64,000 nucleotides of DNA, taken from contig NZ_JAQIIO010000001.1 in NCBI RefSeq assembly GCF_027891095.1, positions 282,001 to 346,000 on the forward strand, written 5' to 3'. The position numbers and the translations under genes are program-made. This DNA is from Aliiroseovarius salicola (GTDB taxonomy: Bacteria; Pseudomonadota; Alphaproteobacteria; Rhodobacterales; Rhodobacteraceae). The notes under the pieces are model-generated. The model saw only the letters and a list, made by a program, of their open reading frames with translations. It did not search any database and was not told the DNA's origin. The number at the start of each line of letters is the position of its first letter. Within the stretch, counting starts at the first letter, position 1. Shown here in pieces: positions 36,801 to 45,322 of this stretch.

Positions 36801-37469
36801 TTATCTACGTGCCAGTGATACCAAAGCATTAATGTGAATAGCGAGGGCATCAATGGTCTTATAGCCTGGGGATTGTCCGTCGAAGGCAAGCGCAAGGTCC
36901 GTTCCGGCAAGCAATATCGCCTCGGCCTTTTGCCCGGCTACCATATTCGCCCCTGCATTAAGAAACTTCTGGCGGGTCAGTTCGGAGCAAACGCCGGAGG
37001 TTGCCATTTCAAAGTAGTCTCTTCCCAACTCCTCTGGGTTAGACTTAGGGATTACACAGCTAGTGTTTCGCAATTGTCCGAATAAACGGGAAGACAGAAC
37101 AGGCGGGCTGCCTAGCAAGCCGACAATACTAATCCCTTGATCCTCGCAATAGCGGTCTATTGCTTCGATTGCGCTAAGCAATGGCAAGGGAGATTGTGAC
37201 AGCGTTTCATTGAAACAGAAATGCCCAGTGAGCGCAGTGATCGCCGCCACATCGCATCCCGCTCCCTTCAATTGTCGAAGATGCTTCACAAAAACGGCAG
37301 CCTGAGCTTCACGGTTATCGGAACCAGCGTTGGATATCAAAGTGGTAACATCTGCGTGCACAATAGTCAGTTCTAGGGGTAGTCCCGCTTTCCTAAACTC
37401 AAAAACCAGATTGTTGTAATAGGCAATTGTTGCGGCAGGACCAATCCCGCCAATCAGGCCAATATGCAT
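36801..37469 (-). CDS. Aspartate/glutamate racemase-like protein without catalytic cysteines
   Basis: A 222-residue protein of the Asp/Glu racemase superfamily: GLIGGIGPAATIAYYN at the start, the Asp in HADVTTL, and ILLAGTDLALAF near the end. In active racemases one Cys lies in an A-C/S-NT-H context near residue 80 and the second in a GCTE motif near 185. Here these regions read ITALTGHFCFNE and AGTDL, so both cysteines appear replaced. It may be inactive or catalyse a different reaction. It runs opposite to its neighbours, and its base composition looks lower in GC than the core genes. Confidence 0.75.
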   Translation of the reverse strand: MHIGLIGGIGPAATIAYYNNLVFEFRKAGLPLELTIVHADVTTLISNAGSDNREAQAAVFVKHLRQLKGAGCDVAAITALTGHFCFNETLSQSPLPLLSAIEAIDRYCEDQGISIVGLLGSPPVLSSRLFGQLRNTSCVIPKSNPEELGRDYFEMATSGVCSELTRQKFLNAGANMVAGQKAEAILLAGTDLALAFDGQSPGYKTIDALAIHINALVSLARR

Positions 37470-38005
37470 GCTGAACTTGCCCCCTTGTCATCACAATACA
37501 TACGCATCGATTGTCACGAAAGTTGTGCGCGCTAGAATATTCTTTGTCCCTAACAGCATACATTAATGTGGAATGTGCAATGTGGAATGTGCCCAAATCC
37601 CTGAATCCAACTGTAATTTAGCCGAAGTTTGGTCGGGAAAATTTGACGGGGGGCTTCTACCTTCCTGTGGGTGACTTGCCGGATGGTCGCGCCCAGTTAC
37701 TTTCATTTGTGTAGTGGATTGCTTTCGATCGGGCAGTATATCGCGGGTCATTGGTTCGTTAGACAGCTGTGTATGGCGCTGAAATCAGTCAGCTCAATAC
37801 AGATCAGATTGGACCACACAACGACACCAAGGAAAATCGCGCTCCCTTTTGGAGTGGCCGAATACTTGGCATTGATCGGCGTAAGCGGCGCTCTTGCCGA
37901 GGCGTCACTGGCCGCATCGGCGATCACATGTGTCGTTCACGAGGCGCAGGACGTACCTTTCGGGGCCTAAACCATTTCGCCTTCGACAACCAAGGAGCCA
38001 CCCAC
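37470..38005. other. Gene-free 536-base spacer
   Basis: No gene can be supported. Frames that extend the next gene upstream to 37769 lack protein-like composition. The stretch 37561-37590 contains a short direct repeat (AATGTGGAATGTGCAATGTGGAATGTGCCC). It should hold the divergent promoters of the racemase-like gene and the AhpD-like gene; no boxes could be assigned. Confidence 0.4.
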
Positions 38006-38581
38006 ATGCCATATAACAATGAAACAATGACCAACCTTGCACCCGAAGTGCGGAACATATTCGACCAAGCCATTGAGAAGAAGGGATTTGTACCCAATGT
38101 CCTATCAATCTATGGACCCCGCCCGGAATTGCTTGGTGGAATTGCTGCACTTTCAAGTGGCTTTGGAGCGGGCCAGCTTACGGACGCCGAGCGCGAGGTC
38201 GTATTTCTATCCACAAGCGTTGCCAACAAATGCCGGTATTGCGTCGCAGGGCATACCTATTATGGACTCAAAGCAGGTGTTGACGCAGAGGACGTGGACC
38301 GAATGCGGCGGGCGAAACCCATTTCCAACGCCAGATATGAGGCCTTGCGGGTGTTTAGCCAAACCCTTGCCTTGAATCGGGGGCATTCTGCCAAGCACGT
38401 AGAGGAACAGTTTCAATCCGCCGGATACACACGGTCCCACACATTTGACGTCATCGTTGGCGTGGCCGCGAAAACCCTATCTAACATGACCGCGAGCTTA
38501 CTTGACCTGCCGCTTGATGAAGAGTTCAAGCCTTACGGCTGGAGCACTGAGCAAGCGGCACTACAAGTACCTATTGGCTAA
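38006..38581 (+). CDS. AhpD/carboxymuconolactone decarboxylase-like peroxidase-type protein
   Basis: A 191-residue all-helical protein of the CMD/AhpD superfamily. It carries the redox motif C76-R-Y-C79-V-A-G-H83 of the alkylhydroperoxidase AhpD core, preceded by LTDAEREVVFLSTS. The C-terminus (LDLPLDEEFKPYGW) is shared with a broken paralogue at 40940. The ATG lies 10 bases after AAGGAG. Likely role is thiol-based reduction of peroxides or electrophiles. The PLP decarboxylase gene follows 40 bases later. Confidence 0.87.
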   Translation: MPYNNETMTNLAPEVRNIFDQAIEKKGFVPNVLSIYGPRPELLGGIAALSSGFGAGQLTDAEREVVFLSTSVANKCRYCVAGHTYYGLKAGVDAEDVDRMRRAKPISNARYEALRVFSQTLALNRGHSAKHVEEQFQSAGYTRSHTFDVIVGVAAKTLSNMTASLLDLPLDEEFKPYGWSTEQAALQVPIG

Positions 38582-38621
38582 TCGACGACCACTGAGCGAT
38601 CCATTTTATTCGGAGCCTACA

Positions 38622-39989
38622 ATGCAAAACCCCCTGACACATTCACAGGCCGCACTGGTCGAAGCGTTCACCAGAGCCGATGCCTATCTTGAAACCATCC
38701 CGGATCGTTCGGTCGCCCCGACGCCCGATGCCATATCCAGGCTAACGGAGTTTGACACGCCAATGCCGGAGCAACCCAGCGCTCCGGCGAAGACAATTGC
38801 CATGCTGGATGAGATAGGCTCGCCCGCCACAACTGCCTCGGTTGGGGGGCGCTTCTATGGATTGGTTGTTGGTGGAACCCTGCCAGCGGCTCTGGGGGCC
38901 AGAGTGTTGGCAAGTGCTTGGGACCAGGTTGTCTTCAACGAAGCGACCAGCCCGATTGGTGTGAAGCTGGAAAGAGTCGCTTCAGCCTGGCTGCTGAACA
39001 TCTTGGGACTGCCAAAAGACTGCTCTGTCGGATTTGTGACAGGGGCGACAATGGCCAACTTCACCTGTCTGGCCGCAGCAAGGAACACATTGCTTGAACG
39101 TCAGGGATGGGACGTTTCGAGGAAGGGACTTTGGGGCGCGCCACCTGTCCGCATCGTGGCCGGGCGGCAGGTGCATGTAACAGTGCTCAAGGCGCTTAAA
39201 TTGCTTGGCTTTGGAACTGACGAAATCGAGTGGGTTGATTGCGATGCACAAGGCCGAATGATATCGGCGAAACTGCCCGATACTGACGACAGAACGCTGA
39301 TTTTGACTCAGTCAGGCAATGTGAATTCCGGGGCAAGCGACCCAATTGCCGAAATCGTCGCTGCGGCAAACGACGCGTGGGTCCATGTGGACGGTGCTTT
39401 CGGTCTTTGGGCGGCGGCCTCGCCACGAACGCAAGCGCAGCTACACGGGTATGACGCCGCAGATAGCTGGGTGACCGATGGGCACAAATGGCTCAACACG
39501 CCTTATGATTGCGGAATGGCCATTTGTCGGCACCCAGACGCCATCCATAATGCAATGGCGACACAAGCACCGTACCTTGAAATCGGAGGTGTCGCGGCTC
39601 CCAAAGACATGGTGCCGGAGTTCTCTCGCGGGGCGCGGGGCGTAGAAGTTTGGGCAGCCCTTCATTCGTTGGGCAAAGAGGGGGTTGCTGATCTGATTGA
39701 CCGGAGCTGCGCCTTGGCCAGAAGACTTGCAGCAGGATTGCAAGATAGCGGTTTTGAAATACTGAATGATGTTGTTCTCAATCAGGTTGTGGCGACCTTC
39801 CCCGATTTCGAAGGGCGCTCGTCTGATATTGCGCAGATGGTGCAGGAAAGCGGAGAGGCATGGTTCGGGGCAACCAAATGGAATGGACGCCCCGCGTTGC
39901 GGTTTTCTGTGGCTTCCTGGGCCACATCCGATGCTGATATCGACCGAACCCTTCAGGCAATAAAGAAGACTATTTCGTCCCTAGCCTGA
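38622..39989 (+). CDS. Pyridoxal-dependent decarboxylase (group II, aromatic amino acid/glutamate type)
   Basis: A fold-type I PLP enzyme of 455 residues. The PLP lysine is K289 in SWVTDGHKWLN and the ring-stacking region contains D257 in VHVDGAFG. GFVTGATMANFTCLAAAR near 137-154 binds the phosphate group. This matches group II decarboxylases such as DOPA, tyrosine, 2,4-diaminobutyrate or glutamate decarboxylases; the substrate cannot be read from sequence. An amine product would be consistent with a biosynthetic island. The ATG at 38622 follows CGGAGCC. Confidence 0.88.
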   Translation: MQNPLTHSQAALVEAFTRADAYLETIPDRSVAPTPDAISRLTEFDTPMPEQPSAPAKTIAMLDEIGSPATTASVGGRFYGLVVGGTLPAALGARVLASAWDQVVFNEATSPIGVKLERVASAWLLNILGLPKDCSVGFVTGATMANFTCLAAARNTLLERQGWDVSRKGLWGAPPVRIVAGRQVHVTVLKALKLLGFGTDEIEWVDCDAQGRMISAKLPDTDDRTLILTQSGNVNSGASDPIAEIVAAANDAWVHVDGAFGLWAAASPRTQAQLHGYDAADSWVTDGHKWLNTPYDCGMAICRHPDAIHNAMATQAPYLEIGGVAAPKDMVPEFSRGARGVEVWAALHSLGKEGVADLIDRSCALARRLAAGLQDSGFEILNDVVLNQVVATFPDFEGRSSDIAQMVQESGEAWFGATKWNGRPALRFSVASWATSDADIDRTLQAIKKTISSLA

Positions 39990-40054
39990 TCAGGCAGATA
40001 CCCTTTTCCGGATCGAATTCAGGCTCCAAGATTTGCATGCCGACTGTTCCCGGT

Positions 40055-40079
40055 CTACACTTCACTCCATAAAGTGTAG
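40055..40079. promoter_or_regulatory. Candidate HxlR operator upstream of its own gene
   Basis: An 8-bp inverted repeat, CTACACTT ... AAGTGTAG, spans 25 bases and ends 33 bases before the HxlR start codon. Its outer CTACA/TGTAG is shared with the palindrome at 40801. Confidence 0.5.
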
Positions 40080-40112
40080 AAGCGGCTGGCGCGCCCGGCC
40101 ACAGGGGGCGAG

Positions 40113-40796
40113 ATGGAGTACGGACAATTTTGTCCTATTGCGAAAGCATCTGAGATTATCGGAGAAAAATGGACGCTTCTCATCATCCGCGAATTGTTGA
40201 TGGGAAGTCGCCGTTTCTCTGAATTGCAGCGGGGGTTGGGTACCATCTCTCCGACACTTCTGACACGACGTCTTGTTCATCTGGAAGACCGTGGAATGAT
40301 CATGAAGCGACGGATCAGCGGGCAGAAGGGCTTCGAGTACCTCCCAACCGAATCCTGCCGGTTGCTTTTGCCTATTTTGCTTTCTCTGGGGGACTGGGGC
40401 ATGCAATGGGCGCGATCCAATTTGACCTCCAAGGACTACGATGTTGGTCTGCTCATCACCAACCTGCAGCGCAGCATCCAGCCTGACAAACTGCCGTCGG
40501 GGGAAGTCGTCATCCACTTCAAATTCATCGATGTTCAGGAAGAGTCTACCTGGTGGCTCGTCGTGCAATCCGGCGAGATTGATATTTGCAACAAAGACCC
40601 GGGCAAGGACGTTGATGTCTATTTCACGACCACCGTCAAAGTCATGGTGGATGCCTGGATGGGGGACACAACGTATCGCAAGGCAATCGCTGACGGAGAT
40701 ATGACCATCATCGGACCAAGATTGCTGACCGACAACGTTTCGGGTTGGATGAAACCCAGCATGTTCTCCGGTTCGGATTCCGACAGCGGAAATTGA
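40113..40796 (+). CDS. HxlR family transcriptional regulator fused to an SCP2-like domain
   Basis: A 227-residue regulator. Residues 1-100 form the HxlR winged helix (CPIAKASEIIGEKWTLLIIR, FSELQRGLGTISPTLLTRRL) with a cysteine at position 7, the place used for redox or electrophile sensing in YodB/HypR-type members. Residues 105-225 resemble an SCP2 sterol-carrier domain (WWLVVQSGEIDICNKDPG, AIADGDMTIIGPRLL), a likely ligand pocket. GGGGGCGAG lies before the ATG. Palindromes that share CTACA/TGTAG lie on both sides, which suggests autoregulation and control of the downstream genes. Confidence 0.9.
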   Translation: MEYGQFCPIAKASEIIGEKWTLLIIRELLMGSRRFSELQRGLGTISPTLLTRRLVHLEDRGMIMKRRISGQKGFEYLPTESCRLLLPILLSLGDWGMQWARSNLTSKDYDVGLLITNLQRSIQPDKLPSGEVVIHFKFIDVQEESTWWLVVQSGEIDICNKDPGKDVDVYFTTTVKVMVDAWMGDTTYRKAIADGDMTIIGPRLLTDNVSGWMKPSMFSGSDSDSGN

Positions 40797-40800
40797 ATCA

Positions 40801-40815
40801 CTACATATTATGTAG
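40801..40815. promoter_or_regulatory. Candidate HxlR operator downstream (CTACATATTATGTAG)
   Basis: A perfect 7-bp inverted repeat around one central base, 4 bases after the HxlR stop and 124 before the broken AhpD-like gene. It shares CTACA..TGTAG with the site upstream of the HxlR gene. Confidence 0.5.
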
Positions 40816-40939
40816 CTTTCTGCAATTCAAACGATAGTGAATTCGCACCGATCGTGGAATATCGAACGGGCCGTTCCATCTCCTAGGATTTGACTGATTT
40901 CGATGAACTCGAAGACCAGAAAAACCTTAGGAGACACAA

Positions 40940-41508
40940 ATGAAACACTTCACAATTCACAACCTGCAATCAGCAGCACCAAAGGCACGGCCCATTCTTG
41001 AAGGGCTGGAATGGATGGTTGGCTTTGTTCCCAATGTCTTTGCAGTTATGGGCGGTTCAGCCACGGCATTGAACGGTTTCGTCGAAGTGACCAAATAGTT
41101 CGGCGCATCGTCCCTCACCGCGACCGAGCGCGAGATCGTGCACATCGCGACCAGCGTCGAAAACGGATGCAGTTATTGCGTGGCCGGACATACAGGCTTC
41201 GCCAAGGCTCAAAAAGTCGACGATGCGGTGATTGAGGCCGTGCGCACCCGGGGCACCATTGCAGACCCCAAACTTGCGGCGCTTCACGATTTCACTCGGG
41301 CTTGGTAATCAAACGCGGACATGTCGAACAGAGTGAATTGGAGCGGTTCCGAGCCGCCGGATACACCGAGGATCAGGTCTATGAGGTCAACATTGGCATC
41401 AGCGAAAAGACCATCTCCAACCTGACCAGCATCTCGTTGGACCTTCCTCTCGACGAGGCGTTCAAGCCATTCGCATGGGAACCGGAAGAAGCGCGTATCG
41501 CGGCGTAA
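40940..41508 (+). pseudogene. Broken AhpD/CMD-like gene (amber stop plus frameshift)
   Basis: The reading frame starts well (AGGAG eight bases before ATG; MKHFTIHNLQSAAP) and reaches EVTK, then TAG at 41096-41098. The same frame goes on with FGASSLTATEREIVHIATSV and the redox motif CSYCVAGH, so a CAG-to-TAG change is likely. Near 41300 one base is missing: FTRA is followed by TGG TAA, while the next frame continues VIKRGHVEQSELERFRAAGY and ends LDLPLDEAFKPFAWEPEE. Two lesions make it a pseudogene of the same family as the intact gene at 38006. Confidence 0.9.
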
Positions 41509-41666
41509 GCCCACTCCGGGTTGATCAGCACGATCGGCTCGGGGCCAGTTTCCCGACCAAATTCGCGTGATGTCAGGATAGCACTTTCCCCCCGCCCATC
41601 CTGGCTTCGTAACAGTCGCTGGCTCGCTACGCTGTTTGAGGGCGGCCCCATACAAAGGACGACAAC

Positions 41667-42503
41667 ATGGATATCCAAAGAATTGCAGCATTCAGCAAGG
41701 GTCATGAAGGCGGCAACCCCGCTGGAGTAGTTTTGCTAGACACGTCGATTGGCGAGGAAGAAATGGCGCGCGTTGCTGCAGAAGTGGGATACTCGGAAAC
41801 CGTCTTTGCAGTTCCGCTGGATGCGTCTGGCAAGAAATGGCGCGTTCGGTACTTTTCCCCGGAAACCGAAGTACCCTTTTGCGGCCATGCGACGATCGCC
41901 CTAGGCACAGTATTGGGCAAGCAGGTTGGTTGGGGAACGGTTGAACTGACACTCAATGACGCAGTTATAACCGTTGATGCACATCGATCCGAGACAGGTG
42001 TGGTGGCGACGCTCACCTCACCGCCCACAAACAGCCAGGCTGTGCCCGATGCCTTGCTTACTGAAGTTCTGTCGCTCTTCGGTTTCAGGCAGGCTGATCT
42101 TGATGATCGACTGCCGCCCGCGCGCATTCATGGTGGGTCCGATCACATTGTACTGCCGTTGTCAGACCGAACAAGATTGGCAGGCATGACCTATGATCTG
42201 AGCCTAGGCCGGGACGTGATGCGTAGACTCGGAGTAGCCACAATCATGCTTGTGGTTGTCGAGGACGATCAAACATTTGTCGTTCGAAATGCTTTTGCGT
42301 CGGGGGGTGTCCTAGAAGATCCCGCCACTGGCGCGGCTGCAGCGGCTTTTGGGGGATACCTGAGGGATCGAAATTGGCCCCACCGCGGACGTTTCACGAT
42401 CCGGCAGGGCGAGGATATGGGGCAGCCGTCTTTAATAGGCGTCGAACTGGATAACACACCCGGCAGCCCTGTGCGCGTATCTGGCGGCACGAGGCGTATC
42501 TGA
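41667..42503 (+). CDS. PhzF family isomerase/epimerase
   Basis: A 278-residue protein with the diaminopimelate-epimerase-like double fold. The catalytic glutamate is E44 in GYSETVFAV; FCGHATIALG in domain 1 and DPATGAAAAAFGGYL in domain 2 are the family signatures. PhzF isomerises trans-2,3-dihydro-3-hydroxyanthranilate in phenazine synthesis, but no other phz gene is present, so another substrate is probable. It follows the broken AhpD-like gene on the same strand after 158 bases. Confidence 0.9.
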   Translation: MDIQRIAAFSKGHEGGNPAGVVLLDTSIGEEEMARVAAEVGYSETVFAVPLDASGKKWRVRYFSPETEVPFCGHATIALGTVLGKQVGWGTVELTLNDAVITVDAHRSETGVVATLTSPPTNSQAVPDALLTEVLSLFGFRQADLDDRLPPARIHGGSDHIVLPLSDRTRLAGMTYDLSLGRDVMRRLGVATIMLVVVEDDQTFVVRNAFASGGVLEDPATGAAAAAFGGYLRDRNWPHRGRFTIRQGEDMGQPSLIGVELDNTPGSPVRVSGGTRRI

Positions 42504-42639
42504 AACCGCGCAGATGCCTGAGTGGTGCGGACGATGACTGCTCTGTCCCCAACACAATACCAAAAGAGCGAAGCGAGGAGAGACCGCCGTAGGAGTACTC
42601 ATTCGCTGGCCTCCTCATAGCAGATGAAAAGGAAACGAC

Positions 42640-42876
42640 ATGACGACCACAATTTTGAATTTTTTCACACGACCCATCCTTCAAGCGGAAACCCGCAACT
42701 CCAAACCTCAATGGCGGAGTCATTCGCGCGAAGCCGCTGATCTACTGTCCATGGAGGACTGGATGCTTAACGATATTGGGATCTCTCGCGCAACCACCGT
42801 GCGCGAAGCTCGAAGATTGCAGAGGAAAGCTGCAACCGAGTGGATGGGTCCGGCTTGGTGGCGGCTCCGGGACTAA
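42640..42876 (+). CDS. DUF1127 (YjiS-like) small protein
   Basis: A 78-residue protein. The C-terminal half has the DUF1127 pattern LLSMEDWMLNDIGISRATTV with an arginine-rich helix (REARRLQRKAATEW). AAGGAAAC lies before the ATG. Small DUF1127 proteins bind RNA and affect carbon and phosphate metabolism in alphaproteobacteria. A short hairpin with T5 follows. A second DUF1127-like gene lies 870 bases downstream. Confidence 0.85.
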   Translation: MTTTILNFFTRPILQAETRNSKPQWRSHSREAADLLSMEDWMLNDIGISRATTVREARRLQRKAATEWMGPAWWRLRD

Positions 42877-42878
42877 GG

Positions 42879-42900
42879 CGGGGTTAAAGGCCCCGTTTTT
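42879..42900 (+). terminator. Short terminator after DUF1127 gene
   Basis: A 5-bp GC stem (CGGGG / CCCCG, 7-base loop) runs into TTTTT just after the stop codon. It is small but has the right form. Confidence 0.5.
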
Positions 42901-43149
42901 AATCCTGATATCCTGAGAACCACAGGACAGCATCACTAGCAGCCCGGTCGAATTTCGAACGGGAATCAAGATCGGAGCCCACGCCGGGCTCTGAATGGAA
43001 TTTCTTTGCCAATCGTCCAGGTCGGTCGAGCGGCGCAACCAAGAGTTCCGCATGTACCGTAACCAGTTTGATTGGGTCGTCAAATGACATGGAAAACCCA
43101 CGACTCGATCACTTTTGTCCTCTCTGCAAACAAACAAGGAAACATGAAA

Positions 43150-43716
43150 ATGAACGTCCAATCCAAAGCAAATACCGCCAACAATGGTGTCAACGTGCAA
43201 GCACTGCTCGACGCACGCGATGCGCTTTCTCAGGCGCCTGCCGCAGCCCAGTTTACCTGGCGGGCAGCAACCGAATGGCAGAACGGTGTGCATAGCCGTT
43301 CGACCATCGAAGGGTTCTTCGGCCTGGGTGAAGAGCACAAGCATCGTAAAGCCTTTACCATCGACGCGGATCACCCGGCGGAATTCGCGGCCTCGGACAA
43401 CGGTCCGACGCCTGTCGAAATCGTGCTTTCTGGTCTGGGAAGCTGTCTGGCTTCCGGCGTCGCCTCGGTCGCTCAAAACCGCGGCATTCAGTTACGCTCG
43501 GTCACAGCCTTCGTCGAAGGTGACATGGATCTCTACGGCATCCTGGGCATCGATGCAGACGTCCGCAACGGCTTTACTGCCATCCGCGTTCGTTTCGAAG
43601 TCGACGCTGACGCTACCGACGACGAGATCGCCGCGGTTGTGGCCCAGTCGCAGAAACGCTCTGCCGTCTTCGACCTCATCACCAACCCTAGCAACGTGAG
43701 CGTGTCCGTCGCCTGA
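43150..43716 (+). CDS. OsmC family peroxiredoxin-type protein
   Basis: A 188-residue protein of the OsmC/Ohr family. It has the helix segment GPTPVEIVLSGLGSCLASGV with the first conserved Cys, and a C-terminal domain (AVVAQSQKRSAVFDLITNP). The second conserved Cys of this family is normally in a C-P motif; here the aligned place is SAVFDLI, so it appears absent and peroxidase activity is doubtful. ATG at 43150 has AAGGA 9 bases upstream; the ATG two codons earlier is too close to it. It opens the operon that runs to 49079. Confidence 0.82.
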   Translation: MNVQSKANTANNGVNVQALLDARDALSQAPAAAQFTWRAATEWQNGVHSRSTIEGFFGLGEEHKHRKAFTIDADHPAEFAASDNGPTPVEIVLSGLGSCLASGVASVAQNRGIQLRSVTAFVEGDMDLYGILGIDADVRNGFTAIRVRFEVDADATDDEIAAVVAQSQKRSAVFDLITNPSNVSVSVA

Positions 43717-43747
43717 GGCGGGACACAGCATGAAAGGAGCCAATGTT

Positions 43748-43957
43748 ATGGCCGCTTTGCCCCAACCGCGTTGGAGTTTTCGCTGGATCGCATCCGCGAT
43801 GAAATCCGCGCAGAAATCCCGACGGGAAAAACGCCGCGGTCGTTTCAAGCTGATCGCAGAACGCGAGTTGCGTTTGAACGACCATCTTCTCAGCGACATC
43901 AATTTGACCACCGACGATGTCAAGCGTGCGCTCGTTTCACCGCGCAGCTGGCTCTGA
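43748..43957 (+). CDS. DUF1127-like small basic protein
   Basis: A 69-residue protein with strong positive charge (AMKSAQKSRREKRRGRFKL) followed by AERELRLNDHLLSDINLTTD and VKRAL, the DUF1127-like pattern with IN in place of IG. AAGGAGCC lies 7 bases before the ATG at 43748; an ATG at 43730 overlaps that site and is rejected. It is probably RNA- or DNA-binding. Confidence 0.75.
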   Translation: MAALPQPRWSFRWIASAMKSAQKSRREKRRGRFKLIAERELRLNDHLLSDINLTTDDVKRALVSPRSWL

Positions 43958-44068
43958 AGCCCACCGGTGGCGGCTCCTACGGGGCCGCCGCCGCACACTG
44001 CACACCGCACAATCTGTCTCGCAATCGGCCCACCGTGTTCTGTTGCTCCCGCCAGAAGGATTAAAACG

Positions 44069-45310
44069 ATGAAACGCTCAAATACAGTCATTATCGGGGC
44101 GGGACAAACCGGTCTCGCCATGAGCCGAGAGCTGTCAAAGCGCAGCATAAACCACGTCATTCTGGAACGCGGGAAAATCGCCAATAGCTGGCGCAAAGAG
44201 CGCTGGGATTCACTGCGCCTGCTGACCCCCAACTGGATGAATGGTTTGCCCGGTGCGCCCTATTTAGGCAGAGATCCCGAAGGCTACATGCCCGTCAACG
44301 AATTCGCGGACGATCTGACCGGTTTTGCCGCCGCAAACCGGGCCCCTGTGAAGGAGGAGACTTCAGTTCTCGGTGTCTCGCCCTTTGGCGTAGGATACCG
44401 GGTCCAGACCGATCAGGGGGCAATCGACTGTGAAAATGTCGTCGTCGCAACTGGGGCAGCGTCTCGTACCAGCCGACCTTCGTTTGCTCAGGATCTGTCC
44501 GCAAATATTACCCAGTTATCGCCCTTGGATTACAAGCGCCCCAACGATCTGCCGCCTGGCAGGGTGTTGGTGGTTGGCGCCTCTGCCTCTGGCACCCAGA
44601 TCGCCCGGGAAATCCACAACTCCGGCCGGGACGTAACGATTGCCGTGGGCGAACATTTCCGCGTGCCACGCAGCTATCGCGATGCTGACATTCTGAGTTG
44701 GATGGAGATAACCGGCCGCTGGGGCGATCGCTATGACGAGGTTGAGGATCTCGACCGTCAGCGGGGCGTACCCTCTTTGCAATTGACCGGTCAGGCCGGG
44801 ACGAACCCGCTCGATCTAAACGCCCTTCAGGACATAGGCGTTGAAATCGTCGGCCGCATGGCTGGCGTTCGCGACAACACCGTGATGTTTTCCGGCTCGC
44901 TCGCAAATGTTTGCGCTGCGGCCGACCTGAAAATGAACCGTCTGCTCAAAGGGTTTGACGACTGGGCGCATGAGAATGGGCTGTTCGACAAAGTGGATGC
45001 CTGCGACCGGCCAGCACGTACCCGTGTCCCCCATGCGCCGCGCCTTTCAATTGACTTGGGCCGTGAAGGCTTTGGCACGGTGATTTGGGCGACCGGATAC
45101 CGTCCTGATCACAGCTGGATCGATCTGCCTGTCTTTGATCGTAAAGGGCGCATTCGCCACGACGGAGGCATCGTTTCGCCGGGCCTTTACGTCATGGGGT
45201 TGCCGTTCCTGCGCCAACGCAAATCGACCTTTATCGACGGGGCCGCCAACGACGCCCGCGACCTTGCAAATCACCTCACTCGTAACCTCGGCCTGATCAA
45301 GGCCGCCTGA
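44069..45310 (+). CDS. FAD/NAD(P)-dependent flavoprotein monooxygenase-like (CzcO type)
   Basis: A 413-residue flavoprotein. The FAD-binding GxGxxG is VIIGAGQTGLAMSREL near the N-terminus, followed by SWRKERWDSLRLLTPN, typical of flavin-containing monooxygenase-like proteins. A second Rossmann motif for NAD(P)H is VVGASASGTQIAREI near residue 170. The C-terminal GTVIWATGYRPD is also conserved. The substrate is unknown. AGAAGGA precedes the ATG, and the next gene begins 12 bases after its stop. Confidence 0.87.
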   Translation: MKRSNTVIIGAGQTGLAMSRELSKRSINHVILERGKIANSWRKERWDSLRLLTPNWMNGLPGAPYLGRDPEGYMPVNEFADDLTGFAAANRAPVKEETSVLGVSPFGVGYRVQTDQGAIDCENVVVATGAASRTSRPSFAQDLSANITQLSPLDYKRPNDLPPGRVLVVGASASGTQIAREIHNSGRDVTIAVGEHFRVPRSYRDADILSWMEITGRWGDRYDEVEDLDRQRGVPSLQLTGQAGTNPLDLNALQDIGVEIVGRMAGVRDNTVMFSGSLANVCAAADLKMNRLLKGFDDWAHENGLFDKVDACDRPARTRVPHAPRLSIDLGREGFGTVIWATGYRPDHSWIDLPVFDRKGRIRHDGGIVSPGLYVMGLPFLRQRKSTFIDGAANDARDLANHLTRNLGLIKAA

Positions 45311-45322
45311 AGGAGAAATCAT

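Noticed and set aside
41667-42503. Phenazine biosynthesis cluster
   Set aside because: Only a PhzF homologue is present; no PhzA, B, C, D, E or G partner is seen.
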